From positions 1 to 64,000 of the forward strand of contig VCJN01000258.1 in assembly GCA_006384855.1 (NCBI GenBank): a stretch of 64,000 nucleotides of DNA, written 5' to 3'. The stretch is from Tetraselmis striata (lineage: Eukaryota; Chlorophyta; Chlorodendrophyceae; Chlorodendrales; Chlorodendraceae). A program made the translations under genes and the position numbers. A model generated the notes under the pieces. That model worked only from the letters and a program-made list of their open reading frames with translations, had not been told where the DNA came from and did no database searches. Each line of letters opens with the position of its first letter. Positions within the stretch are counted from its first letter, which is position 1. This document shows, piece after piece, positions 23,051 through 33,232 of this stretch.

Positions 23051-23749
23051 ACAGCGTTGTGGGTTCCTTCCCGGTGTAACTTTGTATTTGTTGTCCGAGT
23101 GACAACGCACATGTCGGTGTACCATCACTATGGGCCTCAAACTGGGCTGTGAGTCTAGCAGCGCTGCAGCACCCCACTTTCAAGAGCATTTCCTGCAGTA
23201 TATCCGTCTATATTAACCGGCCCTTGGCAGGCAGGTCAGTGTTTGTAACCGCAGTGCTCTTACATTGCTGAGTCATCAGCAACCGTACATGTGGTCATCT
23301 TGTGTCGGAATCATACCCCACCAGCGGCGCAGGTCTTTGGACTGCTGCTGGTTGTTTGAGGTTTGGTTACACGGGCGGCGCCTGGGAGGCGCTATAAACG
23401 CGGGGCTCAGCAGGATTTCTATGACCTAGCGGCTAATCAATACATCCGTCTGAGAAGCTCGTGGCCGGCATATGATCTGGCGGCGGGGGGGGGGGGGGGG
23501 GGGGGGGCATTTCCAGTGTTGTTGGCGTAGTCAGGTTGGATGCTGGGGTTGTTGTTGCTGCTGGATGTCGTCACTCACAGGCGCGGAGTCCTTCCTCACC
23601 GTCATGACTGCGCAATTAATACGCAAGTACTGAGTGGCTCATTTTTGAGTCCAGGAATTGGACCGTTCTGACTCAAAAATGTGCCATGTGCCCTGTACAT
23701 GTAACGATACGGGCGCGCAGCAGGTAGTGTGCTGAAAGCTGCCGGGGCA

Positions 23750-24330
23750 CAGTGTGCAACGACGGCCCGATGGCGCCGGCCACTTGCGTGCCCGGGCTGT
23801 AAGAGCTGCAAGGGCACAGGGTGCAGTGGCGGCCCGATGGCGCCGACCAGCTGAGTGCCCGGGTTGCGAAAGCGACCGGGGCATAGGGTGCAGTGGCGGC
23901 CTGACGGCGCCGACAAGCTGCGTGCTCGGGCTGCGAAAGCGACTGGGGTACAGCGGCGACCCGTTGGCGCCAACTGCGTGCCCATACCGCGGAGGCGACC
24001 GGGGCACATGGCGCTGTAGCGGCTTGAGGCGAACGTCAACTAACTGCGTGCTCGGACAGCGGAAGCGACCGGGGGCCGTGGCGTAGTGGCGGCCCGTTGG
24101 CGCCGACCAACTGCTTGCCCGGGCCGCGGAAGCGACCAAGGGCACATGGTGCAGTGGCGGCTCGGTGATGTCACCGATAAGCTGCTTGCCCAAGCCGCGA
24201 AAGCGGCCGGAGCACACGGTGCAATAGCGCTCGATGATGTCGCTGACCAGCTCCGTGCCCTGACCGCGGAAGCGACCTGAGAGTATGGTGCAACGGCGGC
24301 TAGACGATGCCGACCAGTTGCGCGTAGTAG
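23750..24330. repeat. Minisatellite of ~66-70 bp units
   Basis: The block GAAGCGACCGGGGCAYAKGG recurs near 23867, 23934, 23992, 24061, 24127, 24197 and 24267, at spacings of 58 to 70 bp. Each is followed by a GCAGTGGCGGCCCGATGGCGCCGAC-like block and then TGCGTGCCCGGGC. Units are diverged. Long frames on both strands across the array reflect its repetitive GC-rich composition and are not taken as genes. Confidence 0.75.
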
Positions 24331-24574
24331 CAGCACGATGGCGCCAGCTGTCGGCGTGGGGGCATGGAGGCGGCACACATCGGTGATCGGTAGGCGCCGA
24401 CCGGCTGCGCGCATGGGGCTGAGGGCGGGGCAGCCCAGATGTGGCGCGGAGTAGCGCGTTGATGCCGCAGATCCCACCGGCGCATGGATCGTTCCCGCCC
24501 GGAAATGGTGATCTTCTTTAACGACGAGCCCAGCGCTGGCGGCATGGGGGGCTCTTGTGTCGCGAGGCGCGAGA

Positions 24575-24610
<36 letters not shown>

Positions 24611-25374
24611 AATCAGTCGATTGGTTGTCCGTGTGGGGCAGCACTGATTGTCGGCTTGAGGAGCCGGCGCACGGTGCCCTCTGCTCGATCGTCGACCGCT
24701 TCCAGACTAGCGAGGCATGTCCTCGAATTGGGTGCGGGGCGTCACTTATGAGTGGCTTGTATACCAACGACCTTGCATGCCACGAAGACGCGAGCTTTGT
24801 CGCGGCGCGACTCCATGTTGGGTGCGCCGCGACAACGGAAGATGGGGACAGACAAGCCTCATGGTGCATTTAAGCACACGACGAAGTAGCATGCGGGAGC
24901 AACGCTACCCGCGATGGCTGCGTCGGGAACCGCGCGCGGGGTGGTGCTGTATGGTACGGGCGTACGGTAGCTTCCGCCGGACGATTAAATTGCCGATGGG
25001 GGGCTGCTGGGTCGACGCGCTTGGGTCGATGCATGTCACCATCGGGCGGTACGGGCAGATACTAGCACCGCATTAGTGCCCGATACCGCGCAGCGGGCAG
25101 TAGGTGGCGCTGCAACGGCTCAGAAAATCGCTCTCCACCCAACGCGACAGGTCAGCGGCGCTGCTGCCCGCCTTGCCCCAGGTGCAGCGCCCGCCCCGGG
25201 CGGGCAGCAGGCATGGCGTGCGCTCCCGTACGCGGCTAGCCACACGCCATGTCGTCTCTCGCTGCCACAGCTAAGTAGACAAGGGAAGAGGAACCCCCAG
25301 CAACTTCTAGCAGTGAACAAAATGCGACAACATCTTTCCACGATAATATCGCGACTATCTATACCGTATGTACT

Positions 25375-25661
25375 GTTTACTACCAGAAGTTGGGGTTTCC
25401 TTACGCCCGGCGCGCTGCGCGCATTCACCTGCGAACACGTTACACAATGTGGCGCGCATGCAACGCACGCAGCTACATATCGCGTACTAAGACCGCAGTA
25501 GTACGAATCTGCTTCAACACCCAAAAATTGAATGAGAGAAACCGCCGTACAAACTAGCCCGGTCAACTCCAGCACGACGTTGTGAGTCGACCTCACTCGA
25601 ATTAGAATTCTTATAAAAACTCGCGGGCTATATGCTGTCCCCATCTTCCATCTTCGCGCCC
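25375..25661 (+). repeat. A1 repeat of element 1
   Basis: This matches A2 at 30879-31180 in direct orientation over about 290 bp with moderate divergence. Shared blocks include GGCGCGCTGCGCGC, CACCTGCGAACACGTTACAC, GAATTAGAATTCTTATA and CTGTCCCCATCTTCCATCTT. Confidence 0.8.
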
Positions 25662-26239
25662 CTCCAACCACGTGGCGGGCGGCGCCGTGTCGATGCCGCC
25701 TCGCGGGTTCGTCCCGTGCAAGACGCTTTGGCTTTCCCGCACGCAAGACCCGCATGTGAAGACCCGCCGCACTCAGACGGCCGGTAGCGTCTTCTTATTG
25801 GGTGCGAATAACCGGCCTCTGCCGGCATGCTGACTGCCGCCGACATTAATCGCACCTCCGAAAGGCAAGCGCTGAGACATCGCGCCTCCCTCTTCTGTTC
25901 TCTTCAAGCCTCCCTGCGCGAGTTGGTGGTACTGGTGGCCCCATATGCGTGCCCTTGCCTACATGGCACGCTCCATCTTGTCGCCGACTGCTCGGCGCCT
26001 TGGCCCGGCTGACCGATTCAAATTCCTACCTCGACACTTGTCGCGATTCCATGTCCGGTTTGTCAATAATGGCCAACTCGACTACCGTGACCGAGCGAGC
26101 CGCCCACTTTGGTCGGCTTCTCATGCCTCGATGCGCAACGGTTACGCAGCCTAAGGCGGTCGATCTGGCCTTCGAGCGAGGACGAGCGAATACCCGCCAG
26201 GCACGCAGCCATGCGACCTCCGGCTCGCGTCCCGACTCG

Positions 26240-26830
26240 TGTACTCCCGAGTCTGACTACACGCGCCACCGGGTGCGACGCAACTGGCATGCTTGGGCGG
26301 ACATCGGCGCCGGGTGCAGGGTCATCGTCGACATAGATCCGCAACGACGTAGTGCGTATCCCGTTCAAGGACGGGCCGCCCGCCCCCTTTCACCAATCAA
26401 GGCGTCTAGATGGAGGACGCTACCCCCGACCATCAGCGTCGCTACTTCATGGACGGCGAGCGGGCTCGCTTCATGGATAGTAGAGTGTGGGAGGAGGGCC
26501 ACTGTGCGCGGTGGGTCTCTTGGCTCCTGATCGACCTACGACCCCTCAATGCTTACTAACCGTAAGGAGTGGAACTTTAGTTTCGAGACCCTCACCCGGC
26601 CGCGTCGTCGTCATCTGGCTCGAGCCGATGACTGCATGCTCTCCATGGACCGACATGACGGCTTCTACGCCGTCGGCATTGCCCCCAAGGACCGCGACTA
26701 CTTCACCGTCGACTACCGAGGCGAGCTCTACCGACAAGCGGGACTTCCTATGGGCTAGAGCCCAAGCCCCTATTACTTCTGCTCCCTCACTGCGGCGTTC
26801 AACGCCCCTTGCAGCGCCCTGACTTCACAG
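26240..26830 (+). pseudogene. Reverse transcriptase, N-terminal half (element 1, decayed)
   Basis: Broken + strand frames match the element 3 RT in order: YTRHRVRRNWHAWADIGAG, a GERARFMDSRVWEEGHCARW segment, LIDLRPLN, then SMDRHDGFYAVGIAPKDRDY followed by FTVDYRGELYRQAGLPMG and, after a stop, SPSPYYF. The residues between WVS and the LIDLRPLN motif, which include the LFLAPKPG of element 3, are deleted. The catalytic YVDD-type motif lies beyond the LINE insertion. Confidence 0.7.
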
Positions 26831-27059
26831 TGACCTCCCATGGGGTGCGTCGTTCCAAGCTCACACTTGGAGTGTTATATACTCTACATCGCTGTACTAT
26901 GTACTACTGGAGCCGAAGAAGGAGCGAAGAACTGGCGACTGAGGCGTACGAGAACGAGTACAAGCCAAGCGAAGTACGAGTACGAGCACGAGTGCGAGTA
27001 CAAGCGAAGACGAAGTACTAGTACGAGGACGATGAGGCGACAATACGAGCGACTACGAG

Positions 27060-27680
27060 GTGACCAGGAAGTCCGAGGCCCCTGCGGCGTTTTATTCCGC
27101 GCAATCGGTTGTCCTGCCAAAGCTGGTACGGGAGTACGGGCCCGCCCTTGGCCCCTTATACGAGGCGGTCCGCGCCGAGGTGTCGTCTGTGGCTACGAGT
27201 GCTTTGCCATGGGCGCGTGAGACGCGCCGCGTGTACGAGACTGTACGGGCCCTAACCACGTTACCGCAAGAAGATGTGCGGCGCGCACGCGCGGCGTATG
27301 GGCACGCCCACGAGATCTTCGAGTTACTTACGGTCAGTAATGCTACGACCACCGCTGCATCGGATCCAGCAGCTGGTACTACGACCCATACGGGTACGAG
27401 CACTAGCGGAGGAATGCGCGTCACCACATCTCCTTTTACGGCCACTCCTCTTGGAGTTGGTACTGGTGAGGCCGCCTCTGCTGCGCAGCAATTGCTTGCT
27501 ATCGGTGGTACGAGTACTGCCAATACCGTTACTACATGCGCTTTTGTAGCTCTGAAGATACCGTCGCCGGGCGAATTAGTGGCGCACCCTCCGTCAGCAG
27601 CGACTGTTTTCCCTCCCAGAATCGCTGCCAGGTTCTACTGCTCCGCCCTCGGGTACGGGTTCGGGTGCGACCTCCGATGA
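27060..27680 (+). pseudogene. Unrecognised ORF in the nested LINE-like insert
   Basis: About 206 codons are open. The first ~95 residues (AFYSAQSVVLPKLVREYGPA..., ARETRRVYETVRALTTLP) look like a folded helical segment. The rest is Thr/Ala/Ser-rich and unstructured. It precedes the LINE C-terminal remnant in the same orientation, so it may be an ORF1/gag-like product or the broken upstream part of the same ORF. I do not recognise a specific family. Confidence 0.35.
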
Positions 27681-27693
27681 TCAACCCACGACC

Positions 27694-28771
27694 ATGGTTG
27701 TCCAACGCCACCTCAGCCGTGCGATTCGCTTGCGTGACTTCGTGGCCCTCGATCTCAGCTTCCAACGTACTGGTGCAGCGGCCTCGCGACTTGATACCCT
27801 GCGCCTGTACAGCGCGTGCGGGCCGGGCTCCCTATCGCTTTTCCAGTCGGATCACGAGTCCGCCCGCAAGATTCCCCATGCTGCTTATGCGGCCGCCGCT
27901 GCGCGGGTACTGGGCCTTTGCCCGCGCGGAGGTTCCGCGCTTGTCACTTGCCCTGGCCCAACGTGTGGTATTGATCCCTTATGGCTTCGCTCTACGGATG
28001 GCTCGAACCGGAGCGCTACGGATTTCATCGTGGATCATCTACCCATATGCCCCGTAGCGAACTACAAGCACCGCATGCATACCGCTTTGAAGAATCTGTG
28101 GGCATCTGTGGCAATTGATGCGGGGGCGGTGCTTGACCGGGACCGCTCGGGAGCCGGCGACTTGACCCTTGAGACGAGTGGGCTGCGCCCAGCGGACCGC
28201 TCGCGGCCGTCGGACCTGACGCTGGCGGGGTGGGGGGGGGCGGCGTGCGATTGATTACATGATCGACTTCGCGTGCGTGTCCTCCACGACCCCCACTTGG
28301 AGCAACGACCCCCGCTGGTGCATCCCGGGAATCGCGGCGACCGAGGCGGAGCATGCTAAGTTGGCATCGGACCGGGCGTCTTCCGCCCCAGTGCAGGGTG
28401 TTCACCGGTACTACCCTTTTGTGGTTGAGGACCGCGGCCGTCTCGGGAAGTCCGCTTTGACGGTGGTCTACATCTTCGCGGTGCTGTTGGCTGTGCGCAA
28501 CTTCCCTGGCGGTCCTTCCGCCCCGACCTCTTACTTTCTTCGTGGTCAATCCGTTCAGGCACTTCGGAACTTTGTCGCCAGCCAACCTGCTGAGTTCCGC
28601 CGTCACCTGTCGCGCACACGGCGGGGGCTGTTGCAGCGGGTCTCGGCTTGCGTGCATGGTACCCTGGGCGGCATTCTCTCTGCCGGTGTGCAGATGGCCA
28701 AGTCTGATGCGTGTGCTCGTGCCCACTCCACGTCTTCTCATGTTGCTGCTTCCACCCCGCAGTCGCTGTAG
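27694..28771 (+). pseudogene. C-terminal remnant of a non-LTR retrotransposon polyprotein
   Basis: Two consecutive + strand frames read through 27694-28254 and 28259-28771. The first has a Cys/His cluster (CPGPTCG, then HLPICPVANYKHRMHTAL) and then RPSDLTLAGW. The second has the segment YYPFVVEDRGRLGKSALTVV. A C..C...H...C cluster followed by HRHxxL, RPxDL and PFVxExxGRLGxxA resembles what I recall of the C-terminal regions of algal LINE proteins. The G-run near 28231 sits at the frame break. No RT core is visible. Confidence 0.45.
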
Positions 28772-29462
28772 AGGACCTTTCTGATTGCCCTTTTCTTTGG
28801 TGATTTCCGATATCGCCTTCTGCTGCTAGCTCATGTAATTAAGGCGACCAGGAAGTGCAGGACAGTATAACGAGTCCCCGTAGGGTGCGAGTAACCTGTA
28901 CGCATCAACAACGCGAGTATTGAGCGCGCTGGTGTCATTTAGCGTTAGAGCGCTGCCTTAGTTAGTTGCGTATTAGCAGTAGGTACTAGAACCTACTAGA
29001 ACCACCGAGAACGCTACAACATGTGCGAGTTACTTCTCGTATGTGCATAATAATAGCGAATGAATTACCGATGTGCTGCGGACAGACGAAGGTGCTAGGA
29101 ACCTGTCTGTAGTTAGGTGTGTGTTACTAAAATAGCGACGGGTCGCGGGTTAGGACCGCACACGTCGACTTAAGTAGTAGTCTAGTAGTTACACGCAGCA
29201 CAAGTGGCGGGAACTGGAATCAATACGCAGCGCAGGAATGACGACGGAAACCAACGATTATGAATAGGCCGGCGAAACCACCGCCGGGCCAATCACCCAG
29301 CAGGTTACCAACTTCCGGTACTGCAAGAACCCCTTTTCCCAAATCTCCGCTCATTATTCCTAGCCGTGTGGAATAACGATCCAATGGGCCCTCATACTCA
29401 TCTCCTGCTTTGGGACTATCTATGGCTAAACGGCTATTCGCCCTAAGTCCTAATGTCAACAT

Positions 29463-30640
29463 GGGACGACGACGCTAGGCGCTGCGCAGCCACTTCCGCG
29501 GCTGCCGCATGCTCCCCTACATGGATGACTACATGTTCTTCGCGTCCAGTCAGGCGAAAGCCTACGCTCTGCGCGACCCCTCACTTTCATGTCGGGAAGC
29601 TAGGCCTCAACCGACACCCCAACAAGGGTCAATGGGAGTATGTACCGCGAATGGAGCAGCTTGGCTTGGAGTTTGACTCGCAGAACGGTACGATTCGGGG
29701 CCCCCATCGGAAACTCGAGTTGCTCGCTGCTACAGCCCTTGGCCTTATTGATTTCGCCGTGCTATGCGAGACAAGCGATAGCTGCTTGTGCGGGAGCTCG
29801 CGTCCCTGGCATGTCGCGCCCATTTCTTATTCCTCGCCATCAAGCCGGCGCGGTTCTATCTACGCGAGCCGCACGACGTGCTCCGCGCGAAGGATTCATG
29901 GATGAGCGGGCGCTTCACGATGACGCACCGGCTCCGACACGACCTTGAATGGTGGGTGGCGGTCCCTGGCTACAGCAACGGCCGCTCCATCTACAAGCCC
30001 GTCGAGAGAGCATACTACGTGCATGCCGACAGCTCCGGCTACGGGTGGGGTGCCGTTCTCAACGAGACCACCGAGGCACACGGCTTATGGTACGACGGCG
30101 ATAGCGAGCTGCACATCATCTAGAAGGAGCCCAAAGTTGTCCGGTGGTGCTCATCTCTCGGAGTTGCGAGGTAGACATGCGCTGCTCCATGAGGACAACA
30201 TGGGAGTGGTCCACATCCTCACCAACCTCACCTCCCGCTCCCCTCTGCTCATGACAAAGCTACGAAAATTATGGTTCATCCTTAACACAAACAACATCTC
30301 CATCCGTACGTGCTACATCAAGACCACGGCAAACATCCGGGCTGAGTGACCGCCGCGAGAGGCTCGGGATTGACTACGACGATTGGGCGTTCGACCTACG
30401 CCACTTCGACAACCTACGCCTAATAACCACCACACCATCGACCGCTTCGCTATATACCATGGAATACTGCGCGTCGTGATGTCGTGCGTGATGAGCACAA
30501 CTAGTACCACACTCCCTGGGGCCTCATCGACCACCTCGCCATCAAATTTCAGCGCTGCGGCCACCGTCATCGTGCCCTACTGGCCCGACCGGAGATGGGC
30601 AGATGGCACTAGCGCCTCTCTGAAATAGTATCCAAAGTGG
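29463..30640 (+). pseudogene. Reverse transcriptase C-terminal half and RNase H (element 1, decayed)
   Basis: In shifting + strand frames the order is LPYMDDYMFFASS (RT catalytic motif), LNRHPNKGQWEYVPRMEQLG, ACRAHFLFLAIKPARFYLRE, RHDLEWWVAVPGYSNGRSIY, ADSSGYGWGAVLNETTEAHG (RNase H), LLHEDNMGVVHILTNLTSRS, and a degenerate tail matching the DRFAS...NWCNAPWPLLP region of element 3. Frameshifts and a stop after LHII show that it is dead. No tyrosine recombinase follows before B1. Confidence 0.75.
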
Positions 30641-30847
30641 TTGTCGTCCTGCCCTTCCCGGACCTATTCGAGAACGGCCGCCTCGGCGTGCTGCGCGGTG
30701 GTGTCGGTCCTTTAAAATAAGTGGGCCGTGGTCGCCTTTCGGCTTCCTCCGGGCCGGGTGCCCGGCCCCGACTTCTTGACCGCCCCTCGTCTGCCCCTAT
30801 GGCCGGCCGGCGCCAAATTGCGTCGTGCCCCAAGCGATCGAGCTCGA

Positions 30848-30875
30848 CAAACCACACAACCCCCCTCCCTTTGAA
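30848..30875 (+). repeat. B1 repeat of element 1
   Basis: CAAACCACACAACCCCCCTC followed by CCTTTGAA matches B2 at 31303-31330 with few differences. It abuts A2, giving the B1-A2 junction typical of split direct repeats. Confidence 0.7.
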
Positions 30876-30878
30876 GTA

Positions 30879-31180
30879 TTTACTACCAGTAGTTGGGGTT
30901 TCATTCCGCCCGGCGCGCTGCGCGCGTTCACCTGCGAACACGTTACACAAAGTGACGCGCATGCAACGCACGCAGCTTCACATCGTACTAAGACCTCGGT
31001 TTGTATGAGTGTGCTTCAACACCCAAGATGTGACTTTCTTTAGAGAAAGCGCCGTGTGCAAATGAACACCTACTACGGTCAACTCCATCACGACACTGTG
31101 AGCCTACCCCACTCGAATTAGAATTCTTATACAAGACTAGCGGGCTATCTGCTGTCCCCATCTTCCATCTTCGCGCCCCG
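30879..31180 (+). repeat. A2 repeat of element 1
   Basis: This is the second direct copy of the A repeat and follows B1 almost immediately. It carries the same GAATTAGAATTCTTATA and CATCTTCCATCTTCGCGCCC blocks as A1. Confidence 0.8.
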
Positions 31181-31302
31181 CCTACTATGTGGCGAGCCGC
31201 GTCTGTCCCACCCTCCCTTACTTCGTGCTGTATGTTCTTGCGGGTTATCGACAGGGTCCTGCCTTAGAAAACACTGCAACCAAAGCCAAGGCGCCTTTTC
31301 GG

Positions 31303-31330
31303 CAAACCACAAAGCCCCCTCCCTTTGAAA
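31303..31330 (+). repeat. B2 repeat of element 1 (3' terminus)
   Basis: CAAACCACAAAGCCCCCTCC followed by CTTTGAA matches B1. It lies about 120 bp after A2 and marks the right end of the element. Confidence 0.7.
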
Positions 31331-31840
31331 TCTTCGTCCTTCAAATCGCGGCAGCAATAATAGCAGGGGTCAGACCCCTGGCAATAGATGGTACAAAAAA
31401 AATTAAAAATAAATGGTACAAGTAGAACGGTTGCACGAGTTTGGGATCCAAAAAGTACACCAGTGTGGGATCCAGAGCCGCAGCAAGGATCAATCGCAGC
31501 AGTCGCTACATTGCACAGCCCCGCGTCCGCCGACCCGCCAACTCGGGGCCCGGCGTCCGTCGACGGACGGGCGGCGAGGCGGACGGGCGACGGTCGTCCG
31601 GCGTCCGGCGACGGACGAACGACGGCGTCCGCCGGCCGGGTCCGCGCCATCCCCGCCCCGTCGACCTGACGAACGGCGACGACCGGCCGCCCGACCGGCG
31701 GCGTCGGGGCAGCCGGTACCTTCAGGTACATGTACAGGCCTACATGGTAGTCAGCGGCGGGTAAACGCGACGATTACTTTGGCCAGCGCGGAATTATCAC
31801 GGAATTTATAACGAATACATTTTCGATCTATCTAATGATA
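31331..31840. other. Spacer between elements 1 and 2
   Basis: This 510-bp gap contains the dispersed repeat shared with 10.9 kb (31478-31545), then a GC-rich run of GGCGTCCG/CGACGGACG short repeats at 31550-31640. No gene is seen. Confidence 0.5.
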
Positions 31841-32026
31841 TGATCTAAACTAGTTTATGGGGTTTCCATCCTTGACCTAACCGCTTTTCAGCTACAAGTG
31901 CTGCGCAGTGGTACGGGAACTAGTAACTGTTGTTGCGCCCTTGTTGGGTGCAGCACGAGTAGACATAAAAGCAGCCAGAACAGCTGAGCCTGCCATCTTC
32001 CAGTTTTCGCTGCGTTCCACGCAGCG
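31841..32026 (+). repeat. A1 repeat of element 2
   Basis: These 186 bp start TGATCTAAACTAGTTTATGG and end CGTTCCACGCAGCG. By eye they are identical to A2 at 34762-34947. They define the left end of the element. Confidence 0.9.
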
Positions 32027-32139
32027 ATGTAAAAACTGTCTCGTAACCCGTTGCGAGCAAGGTCACCCCAGGTTGTTCAAGACCACACCCGGCTCGCCAC
32101 CCGAGTGTGATATTCTCGTCCGTACGTCCGTGCGTTACC

Positions 32140-33019
32140 ATGCCAGATGGAGAAGAACCCGTCGCCGAGCCGACGTTGGAGTCGCTGAACGCAGATATGA
32201 GGGCCCAGTCTTCATTACTGCGAGAGCTGGCTACAGCTGTGGCACAATTGACGGCTCGTGATCGTGCGTGTTGTTGATGGAGAAGGGGCACATGGCTCCG
32301 GCTCCGGGCAGCGCTTCGCGGGACAGCCGACAGGCAGCGGGGGAGCCGCAGAGCGCCCCGACTTGCTAGAGCTAGCCCAGAGCGGCCGTGTCGGAGCAAA
32401 ATCCGTGAGTGCCGAGGATGATTACCTCGCGGTGCCAGAGCTACTGCAGAGAGCAGATTCTGGTTACGAGGCCGTTCGACCGGTCAGCCGAGTGCCTGGA
32501 CTTTTCCCTTTGAGCACCGACCTAACGAACGAGTACCTCAAGCAGGATGACCGGCGTCTGCCGGCCCAGGAGGAGTACTTGTGGATGTCGTGTTTCGGGG
32601 CCCACATGGCCGCCCTTTTCGTGGCGCTCGACGAGCTGCTACCTTACGTCCCCGCCACTAACCAGGACTTCACCCCCTACCTCGCGAGAGCTCGGAATCA
32701 CGCCGAGGCCATCGACAAGGCGTTTCGTTTTCGTCTAGCCTTCCTGCGGAGGCTGAATGAGATCAAGCGTGTGCACGGTGACCAAGGTGTTCTGGACGTG
32801 CTGCGAGCTCAGCATTTTCAGCCTGCTTCGGAGCATCTGGGTTCTGCGATTTTTGGGGACCTCATGAGGGACTACGAGCGTCGTGTCTTCGAGGCGACCG
32901 TTGCCAGCAGCGCCAAGGCGACCGCTACTTCTCGAGTAGCGGCTGCAGCCGCAGGTCGCGGGCGTGGGCGAGGACGTGGCGGCGGACGTGGACGCGGCCG
33001 CGAAGGTGAGCACGAGTGA
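32140..33019 (+). CDS. Gag-like protein of YR element 2 (one frameshift)
   Basis: An ATG at 32140 opens a 45-codon frame (MPDGEEPVAEPTLESLNADM, then LLRELATAVAQLTARDRACC) that looks like an N-terminal coiled coil and then stops. The neighbouring frame, open from 32258, continues for about 250 codons to 33019. Its central helical region includes DDYLAVPELLQRADSGYEAV and EEYLWMSCFGAHMAALFVAL, and it ends in a GRGRGRGRGGGRGRGREG tail that would bind nucleic acid. A C-terminal RG-rich tail after a helical body is the usual layout of a retroelement gag. The break near 32260 may be a simple indel or a programmed shift. No zinc knuckle is present. Confidence 0.6.
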
Positions 33020-33232
33020 CGGCGTGGGGCGCCGCTCGTCGGAGCTGCAGGAGCCTTGCGAGGTCACCTTTCGGTGACCGCCGCAAGACGCACCCTTGCA
33101 GCTCAACGGCGGGATGAGCGCCCTGTGTCAGGACCTGACCCCCCCACCTTACAGACTTCATTTAGACCTTCCTCGGTGCGGCGCTTCTCACAGCTACAGC
33201 CGAGTGCGGCTCAACCATCCGCACACCTGCAC

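Larger units (their letters stand above)
20517..25374. other. Repeat-rich intergenic region downstream of CHLH
   Basis: The CHLH 3' region carries a run of 22 C at 20710-20731. Beyond it lie three imperfect copies of a ~170-300 bp repeat, GTAGGCCTAC palindromes at 21745-21865, a short minus-strand coding fragment at 22089-22335, a minisatellite at 23750-24330, a 23-G run at 23485-23507 and a 32-C run at 24578-24609. No intact gene is visible. Confidence 0.5.
26830..29455 (+). mobile_element. LINE-like insertion nested in element 1
   Basis: Element 1's RT breaks off after SPSPYYF at about 26.8 kb and resumes with LPYMDDYMFF at about 29.51 kb. The 2.6 kb between them reads in the same orientation and contains non-LTR-like coding remnants (27060-28771) followed by a non-coding 3' region. 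That region includes the GATATCGCC dispersed repeat at 28797-28840. AGGYGACCAGGAAGT occurs at both 27057 and 28844. I could not define the insertion ends or a duplication, so the boundaries are approximate. Confidence 0.5.
25375..31330 (+). mobile_element. Decayed YR-type retroelement 1 with split direct repeats
   Basis: The element runs A1 (25375-25661), internal region, B1 (30848-30875), A2 (30879-31180) and B2 (31303-31330). This is the A1-ORFs-B1-A2-B2 order known for PAT/Ngaro/TOC-like elements. Inside are degenerate + strand reverse transcriptase and RNase H segments split by a LINE insertion at about 26.83-29.46 kb. I could not find gag or a tyrosine recombinase, so the assignment rests on the repeat layout and on similarity of the RT-RNase H pieces to those of element 3. 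Many stops and frameshifts show it is old. Confidence 0.7.

Noticed and set aside
23750-24330. Regularly spaced repeats as a possible CRISPR array
   Set aside because: Units are diverged, spacers are themselves repeated, and the genome is nuclear eukaryotic, so it is a minisatellite.
23639-24376. 245-codon minus-strand frame across the minisatellite
   Set aside because: The periodic protein simply reflects the 66-70 bp repeat. Other frames and the other strand are also open over much of the array, so there is no evidence for selection on any one.
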